A stretch of DNA of 43,754 nucleotides from NCBI GenBank assembly GCA_001931905.2, contig MSJI02000004.1, forward strand, positions 1-43,754, written 5' to 3'. Positions within the stretch are counted from its first letter, which is position 1. Each line of letters begins with the position of its first letter. The notes under the pieces are model-generated. The model was not told where the DNA came from. It did no database searches and was given only the letters and a program-made list of their open reading frames with translations. This document shows positions 30,841-40,962 of the stretch, in pieces. The stretch comes from Cladosporium sp. IMV 00045. Lineage: Eukaryota; Ascomycota; Dothideomycetes; Cladosporiales; Cladosporiaceae. Position numbers and translations under genes: made by a program.

Positions 30841-32000
30841 TCATGTCTCATATTCGTACTCGCCGTCCATACTTTCAACCGGTTTTCCGCCTGTTGTCCT
30901 GAGCATGATGTAACCAATCAGTCTGACGCCTTTCGCTCCATGTTTCTCGCACATTAACTTTGTGACATCCTCCCATCCCCCTGATTGCTCCCCTCGACGA
31001 ATAGGAACCAATACTGGCAGCTCCTCAGCCTCCCAGCCACCCTTCACAAGCACGTGTGTCATCAACACCGTTTCGAGCTCATCTTTCAGCCTAGAGCTAA
31101 GCTCATCTAGAAACGCCGAACCCGTGAACAGGCCAGCAAGACAGAAGTGATCACACGGGTGGGATTGTTTGTCTTCCATGAAGATCGTGATCCTCGACTC
31201 TGTCAGAAAGCGAGCGAGTGCTTGTCCCGGGCCCGCGTGTACATTCGTTTGATGCGTAGAAGGCGTGCATCTCTTGCGGGTGGGAGACTACGAGACGTGG
31301 TTTAGTCAAACGATGGCAAGCCGGCACTGTCTCGGATGGGCTTACCTGGATGAGTGCTTTCCTCTTTCTCTTGCCGCTCCTTGGAGAGCTTGTGCTTTGA
31401 GGTCGGTGATTGTACATATACCGCAGGCACTTTTTCATTACCATCGTCGTGAAGGCATGGCGAAGGCTTGCGCACCGTTAGTGATCTTTGATTCGCAGTA
31501 CGGCATATACAGTACCTTACCGAGTCTGTTCACTTTCGCGATCATAGTGCAAGCGCGCAGGCAATTGCCGCCTCAAAAGAGTCGTCGCGCGGTCTCCATC
31601 TCGTCCTTCATCAAATAGCCAGGAAGGACACGCTTCGTCATCCGAGGGCCAAAGCTTCGGACCCAAGTCGTTGAACAATTCTTCGACGGCCGCTTTGGCT
31701 GGATGGGACTGTGAAAAAGAGCCTCGTGGCAGCTGCACATACTGTACTGAAAGCCTTCTGATTCTGTTGAGAAGCTCTGCGATCAGAGGGACGCTACGAG
31801 CGCCCTTTGTCTTAGATATTCCGTTGTTGAAATGAAAACCAAGCCGTGCTTCAAGTTCCAGCATCGGCAGTATCTCCAGAGGCTTCGATTCATCATTAAA
31901 GACGGCCATAGCAACGTTGTATCTGGGCTCTGAGTTCGTCAGGGGGAAATGCTTCTCAAGTAGTATTGATATGTGGAATGCTGCTCTAGAATGATGTTCA
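30841..32000 (-). CDS. Hypothetical multi-exon protein
   Basis: The main exon (31521 to about 32000) is open and starts at ATG 31909 or earlier, since sensible sequence (HHSRAAFHISILLEKHF) precedes that ATG. It reads MLELEARLGFHFNNGISKTK and LLNRIRRLSVQYVQLPRG. A GTAAGG donor at 31520 probably leads to a small basic exon (SSPRSGKRKRKALI) ending at another GTAAGC. The last exon ends at 30841 and contains FMEDKQSHPCDHFCLAGLF, LSSRLKDELETVLMTHVLV and GYIMLRTTGGKPVESMD. I do not recognise the family, and the inner exon boundaries are tentative. Confidence 0.5.
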
Positions 32001-32485
32001 ACGAATTCGTGTTATTGATGCGCCATTGCCTCACTGATATGCACCTCTCTCAGCTGCTCGCTAGAATACAAGCAACTGCAGAATGACGAGCTAGTTACAT
32101 TTAAGGCAGATTTGACGCAGCTGATCTTGGATACTCTAATTATAGTAGATCTTTTCGACTCTCGGTAGCCAATATGCCGAACAACTTTCTCCGCATGGTA
32201 TATAGTGATAAGGCTGCTTATTGTGGTGCTGCTGCCGCCGCTGAAGATGCGTTTCGCAACGGCATCTGTTAGCATGATTGCTGTCCTCCACATGGGTGCC
32301 TCAACTTTGGCAGACAGACCCCGACAAGTCGACCAACAAGTGCTTGATAATCCAGTGATGACAACGACCATGACGACCACAACTACAACGACCTTGTTTG
32401 CCATCGAGCTACATATCGTCACTATGACCCAGCGACCGATTCAGAAACTCGAGTACTAATCAGGTTCGTCATTTGGGGATTGATA
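32001..32485. other. Gap with ACGACC-type simple repeat
   Basis: A minus frame (136 codons) reads through a valine run created by an (ACGACC)/(ACAACG)-like simple sequence near 32358-32396. It may be a 5' exon of the preceding hypothetical gene, but this is not supported. Nothing else was seen. Confidence 0.4.
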
Positions 32486-33452
32486 TTACTGCCCAAAGCT
32501 AAGGAAATCACGAGTTACTACTTCAACCCCCCGAATTGGATGTTCCTTGAAATCAACCGAAACCCGAAAGGCGGAATGCTTGGTGGAAAAATGCACCTTC
32601 TGATGCCCAGCGGCTATATCAGGCAGGAGGATTCCAAAGATCTCGTAGCCGCAGTCGCCGTCAAAATGAGCGCAACTCCTTTCGTGTCGCGTTAGCAGCA
32701 TGCTTTCATCCTCCTCGCCTCGTAGATAGCACGAACCGCAATCCCAACAGAATTCAAATCCACAATTACAAGTCATATGGTCACAACCGTCTGTCTTATA
32801 TAGAGCAACGTTGCAGTGTTGGCAAGACTTCACAGGGATCTCCTCACCCTCCCTCTCTGAGACGCTAATGCTGCTGAAATCCGCTTGTGTTCGCTCTAAG
32901 TACCGCTCGCAGGTTTCCCCTTCATGCCAGGGTGCATGGCAGGACGCACAGGCTTTCGCTTCGCAATCTGGGTGTTGGCAACGCCATTCCCGCCCATCAG
33001 TTGCGGGATTGTGTAGGTGGCCATAGGAGCAATTTCCATTCGGGCAAGCAACCCAGTCACGAAAGCGACGTGCAGTGAGAAGGGCTAATTTATCGCACAA
33101 TCTAGGAATTTGTTAGAAATGTTGAGAAGACCTCGTTTCGAATCTTGTACTTCTCAAAGTCGCCGACCATTAGAACAGCCTGGATCGTGCGCATAGAGAC
33201 AACTGCTCGATTACAAATGCAGGTCATGTAGTCCATGTCTGTGATGTTCTCGATTTGTTCCCGTACCCAATTGAACCAACAGTCACTACACGCATGGTAA
33301 CTGCAAGTACCGACTTGTCCCCTGGCGTGAGTGACTTCCCAAGTGATGGGGACAGCAGACGCGCACAAGCAAACAGTCGGTTCATCTTCGATGACCATGA
33401 CTGGATGAGAATGGTGTCCAGGTGTACTATTGCGGAACCGGGCTGCATTCAT
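32486..33452 (-). CDS. RBR (RING-IBR-RING) E3 ubiquitin ligase
   Basis: Exons 33151-33452 (from ATG MNAARFRNSTP) and 32486-33101, intron 49 nt (GTACAAG..CTAG, branch CTAAC), 305 residues. RING1 is atypical: TVCLCASAVPITWEV..CSYHACSDCWFNWV..CICN. The IBR has CPNGNCSYG..WRCQHPDCEAKACASCHAPWHEGETC. RING2 is clear: SCQHCNVALYKTDGCDHMTC, NCGFEFCWDCG, with the catalytic Cys in GCDHMTC. RBR enzymes accept ubiquitin on that Cys as a thioester before transfer. The protein is short, lacks UBA or ubiquitin-like domains, and ends in a tail (HFSTKHSAFRVSVDFKEHP) that may confer autoinhibition or targeting. An upstream in-frame extension exists but starts without a good ATG. Confidence 0.85.
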
Positions 33453-34119
33453 GATGAAGGTTAAACAGAGTGATGTGATTAGTTTGCGAAGGTAAAGGAC
33501 AAGGCTGATTGTTCGAAGACAGCTTTCGAACGGATGGTGAGACGGCAGGGTTTTGTTGTCCTCCAAATGTCTTGAGCTATGACAAGCCACAGCGCTTGCC
33601 CTCGCTTGCCATGATTGAAAAGCCGTGACGTGATCCTTTCGAGCGTGAGGTCTCAAGGTTCTCGGCTATTTCAAGGTAGGCTGCCTGCTGTAGGTTATCA
33701 ACCGCCCCTCATCTAAAAGGGCAGCTGATAATTTCTCGTCCTCGCTTAGATAAGATTCGCTTGCCTATTCCGTTTGTTGATTTGTTGAGCACACTCGGCC
33801 GAGTGCACGCACAACAGGAACTTAGTGCCATCACAAATACCAGTGTTGGCGACATTCTTAGCCTGCTTAATTGAGATTGTTTCTGCGGAAAGAGTCCTTG
33901 GCATTCATCCCGACAGCATGGAAAATGTCCAGCCAGTTCGTCCTTACTGCTCGGGCGTGATCTTGGAGGAAGGTATGAGACCGCTCAGTGTCCTTTTCCA
34001 ATGCCGCACTACCTGAGTTGGTACTTTCTCTCTTGCGGTCTTTTTCTCACCATCATTCGTCCATTGCCGTTCAGTCCAGCATACCCTCAGCGAATCTGTG
34101 CTTTGCTGAGCTAGTGACA

Positions 34120-35481
34120 ATGTACAAGGGACCAGCAGCGAGCGTTGTGGCCATGCTTGTCATCTTACTCCTTGTCCAAACTGCTGGGTTGTGGCTGTCC
34201 TCTCATAGCGCACTAAGAGACGGCATGCCTTTGCCAACACCTCACCAGCCGTCGAGCATGAGTGCGAGCCAACTGTCGATGACCGGGAATACGCTGGATT
34301 GGGTTTACAAACCGGAGGCACATGCCGACGACCCTGCACTCACCCCTAGCCAGTGTGATGCCGCTTTCCCGAAACTATGGTATGAGATCGACCGGTCAAT
34401 TGCATTTCGGAAAGAGAAGCTCGCGCAACGAATCACGACCAACGATACCTCTTTATACTGGCGAAGAGATGGTGCCTTCCGAGCTCTGATCCATAATAAT
34501 CAGCTTCGCATCCTAGAGACAAAAGGCATTTTTAGTCTCAAAAACTCGCAATACCCAGAGCGAACTATAGCCGTATGGCAGCAGATACACCGCGCCCTTC
34601 TCGGCGCTGCCGCGGCAGGAGAGAAGCTTCCCTCAATCGAATTTGCCGCTACTGTCGACGATATACCGGGTGACATTGGGTCTAATGATCTTGACACACG
34701 TACGCTCTGGGCTTTTTGTCGCAAATACAGCGATCGCAGTCACGATCGTCTGTTTCTGATGCCTGACTTCAACCATTGGTCCTGGCACGGTGTAGCCGGT
34801 CCACTCAATGAAATGCAGGCTTATAGTAAAATTCGAAACGAGTCCATGGAGAGCAAAATTCCAAAAGCTGCGTGGCGTGGCGCTACTTGGACGAATCCAA
34901 GGATACGGGAGCCTCTCATTAAAGCGACCAGTCAACAGCCATGGGCCGATGTGGCAAATTTTGATTGGTCGACGCGACATGGCTTCATCTCGATGGAAGA
35001 TTTTTGCCTCTTTGCTTTTCTGATACATACTGAAGGACGCTCGTGGTCCGGCCGTCTAAAGTACTTGCTCGGTTGTGAGAGTGTGACGTTGATCCACGAC
35101 CTTGACTGGACAACTCATTATTACCATCTCCTTGTTGCTGAGGGACCGGGACAGAATTTTGTTTCGGTTAAGGACGACTTTTCAAACTTGCGGGAGAAAG
35201 TTATGTATTTTCTCGAAAACATCGAAGAAGCACAGCGCATCGCAGACAACGCTGTGGAAACTTTTCGTGATCGCTATCTCACGCTTGGCGCCGAAACTTG
35301 TTATTGGCGAAAACTGATCAAAGGCTGGAGTACAGTCGCAGACAGTCCCCAGGTGTATGAAACCGTCCATTTTAACATTTCTGGCTTTTCGGGAACGAAA
35401 GAGAAGTTGCGGGGCATAGCATTCGAAGAACTGGTAGTTTCACGTGCCACCAGGGAATGGCCGCCGGAGCCAAGCAAGTAA
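34120..35481 (+). CDS. GT90 (CAP10-like) glycosyltransferase
   Basis: The start chosen is ATG 34120 (MYKGPAASVVAMLVILLLVQ), which places a signal-anchor at the N-terminus; an upstream ATG at 33988 would bury it. The product has 453 residues. The GT90 landmarks are: LFLMPDFNHWSWHGVAGPL, a WRGATWTNPRIREPLI block, and the nucleotide-sugar site HTEGRSWSGRLKYLLGCESV. The family (fungal Cap10, animal POGLUT) transfers xylose or glucose in the secretory pathway; fungal members build capsule or wall glycans. It is intact, single-exon and convergent with the JmjC gene. Confidence 0.87.
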   Translation: MYKGPAASVVAMLVILLLVQTAGLWLSSHSALRDGMPLPTPHQPSSMSASQLSMTGNTLDWVYKPEAHADDPALTPSQCDAAFPKLWYEIDRSIAFRKEKLAQRITTNDTSLYWRRDGAFRALIHNNQLRILETKGIFSLKNSQYPERTIAVWQQIHRALLGAAAAGEKLPSIEFAATVDDIPGDIGSNDLDTRTLWAFCRKYSDRSHDRLFLMPDFNHWSWHGVAGPLNEMQAYSKIRNESMESKIPKAAWRGATWTNPRIREPLIKATSQQPWADVANFDWSTRHGFISMEDFCLFAFLIHTEGRSWSGRLKYLLGCESVTLIHDLDWTTHYYHLLVAEGPGQNFVSVKDDFSNLREKVMYFLENIEEAQRIADNAVETFRDRYLTLGAETCYWRKLIKGWSTVADSPQVYETVHFNISGFSGTKEKLRGIAFEELVVSRATREWPPEPSK

Positions 35482-35574
35482 TGGGTAGTGGGAGGGTAGT
35501 AGATAATTCGAAAGAAAAGCACGCAAGGTTCAAAAATTCGCCAATCTAGACTAGGTGGAAACCGCTGCTGCTAT

Positions 35575-35660
35575 TGTCTTCGTCTTCATCGTCGTCGGCC
35601 CCATCACCACCCTTTTGATCATCATGATTATTATCATCATCATCTTCATCGACATCGTTT
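35575..35660. repeat. ATC/ATT-type trinucleotide-rich tract
   Basis: Low-complexity TCATCATCGT/ATTATTATCATCATC sequence in the space between convergent GT90 and JmjC genes. It makes a Asp-rich frame on the minus strand that is probably not a gene. Confidence 0.7.
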
Positions 35661-35664
35661 CTCG

Positions 35665-38436
35665 TCAAGCCTCCACGGCCTCCTCCATGCAGAGCGGCGT
35701 GTTTTCCGAAATCGAATGTGAGCTGCACAGCTGTGTACACCTTCGGTCTTCGAGGTAACAAGAGCATTTTGTCTTCGCACAAGACCGCCGAGTGGTCCTA
35801 CATGAACACCCCAGGTCACGTATTTGTGACATAGCGCACCTCACACTCGATGCCTCTGCGCACCAGACGTCGCTTGGATACTTCAGTACTAGTCCCTCAA
35901 GCTGAGAAAGAATACTCGGAAGCTGATGAGGTATTGGTTCGTTTGTCGCAGTTTGATTGCGACATACCCAATGAACAGCATTCAGTGTCTGCACGATGGT
36001 TTTCTCGTCCCAGAAAATGCCCCCGTTCATGAGGCACGCCTCGAGTGTGTGTACTGCGTGGACCACGCGGACTCCTGGAGGCATTACGAACACGTCTCCA
36101 GGCTGGAGTATTATCGCCCGGGATTTCTCCCTAGGGTTCCAATCTGGGCCGTCTCGTGCAAATTCCGACCAGTCCGTATCTGTCATAAGATTTTCTGGGA
36201 CAAACATCCATAGTTTGATACCGAAGAGATTGCGAAGCCAAGTTCCGCCTAAGATATCAAGGTGTGCGCCTGAGAATGCTCCACGGAAGCCGAAAATCTC
36301 GAAGGACTGAGAGCCACCAATATCGAAGGGAGTCAGAGTTTCTTGTTTCCCAAATCGATCCATTGCGAGGGCTTTTGCGCTTTTGGTAAGATAATCGAGT
36401 AGCCGTAAGCGAGGAAGACGGGTGAGACTAGGCTTAATAGCGTTAGATAAGTCTGTGAGGTCGAGCAGATTCGGACCGTTTGGCAGCATTTTCTCTCCTT
36501 CGGAACGCATCATATCTATGATAGTACTTATTGGGGTTCGCTCCGGAGCGCCTTGATGACACCGCATATCGAGAAAGCCATCAGGGAATGTTCGAGTCAG
36601 AGTATCGATGTAAGCAGGAAGAGAATGATCTCCAGAGTCCGCAAAATGCTCTTCAATTACCAACGGCGTGCTGAAAATGGTATTCTGTTGAACGAGTGTT
36701 TTGAATATTTCTGCACTGAGTCTCACCACATCACACTGCTGAGTCACTTGCCTGTAGCTTTCTGAGGATTCTGCTTCGAGTGTCGACGCAAAATGGACAG
36801 GGTCAATCCAATGTTTCAGGGTGGGGTGAGGCGCCTCTCGTGCAGTTTCCTGGATGTACCGATTCCATTGCGCGAACTCGCTTTGACGATCACTGCCGAC
36901 GTTCAGGGGGCAAATGAAATCAGAGGCAACTGTGTCAGTGCTTTCAGCCTCACGAAGGTAAGCTGGTTTGGTCAACCCGATCCCAGCAGAATTGCAGGCT
37001 GCTCTGGCTGATACTGCTTCAATCTGCTCGACTTGGACTGAAGCACTATGTAGCGGGCGATCGAAGGAATCTGCATTTATGCCATTTTCTAGTGATTCTT
37101 GTGGCATGCGTGCTCTCGATGTCTTAGGATCCTCGGGCCCCTTCGGATAATCGCTACCCTGCGAAGTAGTTGGGGTGCTCTCTCGGTCCGTAGGCCGATC
37201 GCCGCTCTGCGAAGGGGATATAGGCTCATCGCCATCGACACCCTGCGAAGGGGACGTAGGCCGATCGCCGCCCTGCGAAGGGGACGTAGTTGAGTGGTTC
37301 TCCAGGTTCGTAGGCTGATCGCCACCCTGCGACGGGGATGGGGTACTCTCCAAGTCCGTGGGCTGATCGCCGCCCTGCGAAGGAGTTGGAGTTGAGGTGC
37401 TCTTCAGGTCCGCAGACTGATCGCCAGCCTGCGAAGGGCATGGGGTGTTCTCCGGCGAGTGCTCAGGCTCCTCGAGTTGGTCGCTGTCCTGCGCGTGTTC
37501 AGTGTCCTCGGGGTCCTCGAGCTGATTGCTGTGTGGGGTATTCTTCGGCGAGACTTGTAGCATGTGTGCTGATGTGTCGCCCAAAGATTGGTTTTCACCC
37601 GGGGGAGTGAGCTTCAAGTTTTTGAATTCTGCCCTACCAGCTGGACGGTCGTTCAGGCGTTTCAAATTGGGTATCAAAAGGCCGAACCGATCTTTTCGAA
37701 GAAGATATTGGCCGAAATGTGTAGGGAATCTCAGGCAAAGCGGAGAGCCTGATAGTTCGACCCCGCCGTCTTTGCAAGTCGCCCATTCATGGACTCTCTG
37801 CACTTGTTGTCGATCTTCAAAAGAGGATGGGATTAGTTCTTTGCCGTATCGAGGGCAGGAAGCCAGTGTTCCCTTTGCGAACTTCGCCAAGGTTGTCAAG
37901 TCTTCTAGCTTGAGCGGAAAACGATGGTTGTCACCGCTCATCTGGATTGGGCTTGCGCGATTGTCAATGAGTGAGTGCTCATGTCTCCGGAGCATGACAA
38001 CGTTGGCGAACTTCGGAAACCACTGAAGATCTGGGTCCCGCATCGCACAGTCGCGTATTGCTCTTAATTGTCTCTCTTTCTGAGACTGGAGATCATAGTA
38101 CTCCACGAAATCGTTGCCCCATAAAGCTACTATGGAGCAGAGAAAGCGATACTTCGGGTCGGGTTTCTCGGTCTCTTCAGCAAGCTCGAAAATCTCAGTC
38201 CAGGAGTGACCTCTGACTTCAATGCCTCTTGCATCAATCGCGTCCTTGATTGCGTTGGCAAGGGCGCCTAGGTGGTCTTTGAACTTGAGTACTCGCGCGC
38301 GCCAATTGTCCAAAAGGCAGGAGTGACGTTGATGCTTAGCAAGGTCTGCTTGAAATCGCCCAAGTTCCGACAGTACAAAGCCATCCAAGAGGACGGAATC
38401 GTTCGGTTCTCTTCTTTGTATCGTACCCCTTGCCAT
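35665..38436 (-). CDS. JmjC-domain protein with C-terminal CXC-like zinc motif
   Basis: A single-exon ORF of 923 residues. The N-terminal 300 residues are helical and unrecognised (DLQSQKERQLRAIRDCAM). Residues about 310-450 are a Pro/Ser/Gly/Gln repeat tract (SPSQGGDQPT units). The JmjC barrel lies at about 580-820: SFEIFGFRGAFSGAHLDILG with the Fe-binding His-x-Asp, TWLRNLFGIKLWMFVP with the Lys of the 2-oxoglutarate site, and LQPGDVFVMPPGVRVVHAVH with the distal His. The triad is complete, so Fe(II)/2-oxoglutarate oxygenase activity (histone demethylase or hydroxylase) is plausible. The C-terminal GCSCRTTRRSCAKTKCSC, YLEDRRCTQLC has the C-x-C..C-x4-C-x-C..C-x3-C spacing of CXC/tesmin-like zinc motifs that bind DNA. 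This pairing was not recognised as a standard JmjC subclass. Confidence 0.8.
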   Translation of the reverse strand: MARGTIQRREPNDSVLLDGFVLSELGRFQADLAKHQRHSCLLDNWRARVLKFKDHLGALANAIKDAIDARGIEVRGHSWTEIFELAEETEKPDPKYRFLCSIVALWGNDFVEYYDLQSQKERQLRAIRDCAMRDPDLQWFPKFANVVMLRRHEHSLIDNRASPIQMSGDNHRFPLKLEDLTTLAKFAKGTLASCPRYGKELIPSSFEDRQQVQRVHEWATCKDGGVELSGSPLCLRFPTHFGQYLLRKDRFGLLIPNLKRLNDRPAGRAEFKNLKLTPPGENQSLGDTSAHMLQVSPKNTPHSNQLEDPEDTEHAQDSDQLEEPEHSPENTPCPSQAGDQSADLKSTSTPTPSQGGDQPTDLESTPSPSQGGDQPTNLENHSTTSPSQGGDRPTSPSQGVDGDEPISPSQSGDRPTDRESTPTTSQGSDYPKGPEDPKTSRARMPQESLENGINADSFDRPLHSASVQVEQIEAVSARAACNSAGIGLTKPAYLREAESTDTVASDFICPLNVGSDRQSEFAQWNRYIQETAREAPHPTLKHWIDPVHFASTLEAESSESYRQVTQQCDVVRLSAEIFKTLVQQNTIFSTPLVIEEHFADSGDHSLPAYIDTLTRTFPDGFLDMRCHQGAPERTPISTIIDMMRSEGEKMLPNGPNLLDLTDLSNAIKPSLTRLPRLRLLDYLTKSAKALAMDRFGKQETLTPFDIGGSQSFEIFGFRGAFSGAHLDILGGTWLRNLFGIKLWMFVPENLMTDTDWSEFARDGPDWNPREKSRAIILQPGDVFVMPPGVRVVHAVHTLEACLMNGGIFWDEKTIVQTLNAVHWVCRNQTATNEPIPHQLPSILSQLEGLVLKYPSDVWCAEASSVRCAMSQIRDLGCSCRTTRRSCAKTKCSCYLEDRRCTQLCSSHSISENTPLCMEEAVEA
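37140..37440. repeat. Coding minisatellite in the JmjC gene
   Basis: Degenerate tandem units built on CCCTGCGAAGGGGACGTAGG and GCCGATCGCCG encode the SPSQGGDQPTDLEST repeats. Unit length varies in multiples of three, so copy number can change without frameshift. Confidence 0.8.
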
Positions 38437-39756
38437 TGCAATGCTGGGTGGAGGGGAATCTTCGTTTAACAGTGCGGCCGAAATTGTGGTTAGAGCGCAG
38501 GGAACTGTTGTGAGCGTATGAGAAGGACGTAGAGCGCTCCGCCGACATTGGTTCGGCTCACTGCGCCAAGACAGCCTGCCATGCGTGACAAGATGGTCAA
38601 AGCACTACAGCTTCCCCGCGCTGCGTCTCGATTACAATGTGGTGTCGCGGTCTAGCCGCCGTGTCGCAGCTCCTGCATGTGCATCCCGTGTCGCATTCGC
38701 TGCAAGGCATCACCTAGCCTCCTCCGCCTGGTACGCAGGGGTTACAACAGTATTGAACGGGTGTTCGGTATTGGTGTTGTAGCCAATGACTTAGGGTTCT
38801 CTGACGACCGACAACGATACCGTGCCACAACGGGTCAAAAGCTTTGCCGCTCGATGATTTCACTCCATGGTCAACACCACGCTTGACACTTAAATTATTG
38901 CCGTATGCCACGGCCTGGCTGGTGGAAAAGCAAGTGAGCGAAGTTATCATGCAGCATACGAAAGAAAGAAGATCAAAAGGACCTACAAGATGGAGGTTCA
39001 TAATATCCCGCTTCCGAGTTTTGATGAGTGGCCTCCGTTCTCCAGACCAGACTTACCCTTGGACTTGGCATTCGAAGTTCGTGGGCGCATGACTTGAACG
39101 TCCTTGTACAGTACAGCTGAGACGAGAAGAGAAGGAAAGAGAAGGAACGAAGCAAGAAAGCGCGACCAACGTGATGGTTATTAGATGAAACTGGGGGATG
39201 CGCGCGATCTCTACCTAATGCGGGCCGGACGGGGCGGATCTCACACTAATCAGTATCATGTAATATGTGCGCAGGAGTTTGAAGTATCTCAGAAAGTCGG
39301 CTCCCACTGTAACGTACGAGAATTTCCAGGCATTTCCAGTGTGAGGCCAAACCCTGTACTTTTCTTTGACGAGACGTTTTGGCGCTGGATGTTAGTCAAA
39401 GAGCGCACACCTCCAAATACTTTTCTTAGGGAGTATCTGCACACAAGATGATGAAATCACCGGCGTTTAATGCTGCAGGCTGACACATTGAACAACGAGG
39501 CTCCATTGCTTGCATGGGAATGAGACAATACTTCTCCGCTCCACAGACTCATCGCCTCAGACCACTAGCCCTTGCAATTGCCACCGGCCACGAATAATTG
39601 TTCCTCGGGATCGGTGGCAGTAAAAGATGCTCCCGCCAAAGAGGTTCGATAGCTCGACTGTGAGAAGGTGCATGGAAAGCTCTGTGCCCCATCCTGATGC
39701 ACAACATGATACAACACTGGATAGAAGTTACTGCTCTCCATCGCTTGCCCTAAACC
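38437..39756. other. About 1.3 kb without a supportable gene
   Basis: Several 60-88 codon frames exist on both strands, none with a motif. A short plus frame at 38989-39096 (MEVHNIPLPSFDEWPPF) looks protein-like and could be an isolated exon, but no partner exon is visible. Confidence 0.45.
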
Positions 39757-40587
39757 TTACGAACCCCCGACTTTACCAGTGGGAAACGATTGAAGGTTGG
39801 AGTCATGGTAAGTTCCGTAAGGAAATGTGGTGCAACTCTGGTGGTGGCTTGTATACCCCGCTGTCTCCATTGAGCCAGCCATCGGATTGTACAGACAAGC
39901 AGGGTTGGCGGCTGCCGCGCTCATATGAGCATAAGCATACACAGCTTGCGGATGGGCGTGCATGAGACCGCCGATTGCGTGGTGTTCTGTCTCCTCGATT
40001 CGCGCGCGGAACTTCTGCTTGAGGTATAGTTCAGGTCGCACAGAAATGTGCTATAGGCGCATATCTTAAAGAGGATGTGCCAGAGTGTTCGGCTTGATGT
40101 CGTGTATCTTGTAGTAAGATACCATGTGATGCGAAGTACCATTTATAGAAATGCTCATGGTCTTCTTGACGAGTCCGCCGGCACGGAAAGAATAGCTGTC
40201 GACCGGAGATCCAACGAGCGAGCGCTCAAATGCTTTATCCTCATCCGATGGAGCCGCGCCAGGCTTTCAGTCTTCGTTGAACGGCTCGGGCGGAGTTGTG
40301 GGGTTTTGCATTTCGTTGCTTTCTTGCTTGGGTTCGCCATGGAGGCTGCTATGTTTCCGTTCCCTGACTCGCTTCTTTTCACCAGGAGAGAAGGGCTTGT
40401 CTAGCTGGCGATAGATCAAAAAGTTGCCCAAGATTTGGCTAGAGCTCCAAGTAAGGCCATCGGTCCACCGCGTGATTCCGCTGGTGCCTTCGTCGTAGAC
40501 AAAGATGTTGCCGCTCTTAATGAGTTGGTTTCGTTCACAGTCGTGGGGACGTCGAGGAAGATCCGCGCAAACACGATGGTCGCACAA
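39757..40587 (-). pseudogene. Gti1/Pac2 (WOPR) transcription regulator, broken
   Basis: One frame with three internal stops covers most of a WOPR regulator (Wor1/Ryp1/Mit1/Sge1 family, control of morphology and virulence programmes). WOPRa: RRPHDCERNQLIKSGNIFVYDE, TSGITRWTDGLTWSSSQI, LGNFLIYRQLDKPFSPGEKKR. WOPRb: FERSLVGSPVDSYSFRAGGLV, KKTMSISINGTSHHMVSYYK. After that come ISVRPELYLKQKFRARIEE and a Tyr/His/Ala-rich tail, as in the family. The stops are TGA at 40267, TAA at 40066 and TAG at 40051; the last two are CAA/CAG to TAR at plausible Gln positions. The N-terminal helix before RRPHD is out of frame or eroded (perhaps in another frame at 40590-40660). It is a decayed paralogue, or a product with linker-located stops. 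Confidence 0.82.
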
Positions 40588-40962
40588 GGCGTAAAAACTG
40601 GACTTCGGGTTGCAGCCAATGACTGGTTTCTAAAGCTAGAGAGCTGCATCAAGGAGAATGTGGGACACATCAAACGAGTGAAAGACGGGATGCTCAACGA
40701 TATGAAGGGATGTCAATACGTTTTTTGAGAAGATGAAGGACAGGTTGCAGGGAACGTCGCGATTTAGGAGAGCAACAGGGCTCTGCCAAGACAGACTGCC
40801 ACATAGCTTGGCGCGTAGCGGGAAGTCGCGCTGCGGGAATGCAGGAATGCGGTGGTCGGCGTGGCACCGCAGACGCCTGTACATTGCTGATAGTGGCGGA
40901 AACGTGGCTTCAGATCACCCATCCGCGCGAGAAGAGCGACGCTGTGATCTTGTCTTCCTTCG

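Noticed and set aside
35546..35782. Asp-rich 78-codon minus frame
   Set aside because: Product of the ATC/ATT simple repeat and overlapping the JmjC 3' end in another frame.
37099..37610. Arg/Pro-rich frames over the JmjC gene
   Set aside because: Shadows of the SPSQGGDQPT minisatellite.
38585..39092. Short plus-strand frames
   Set aside because: No domain, no consistent splice structure.
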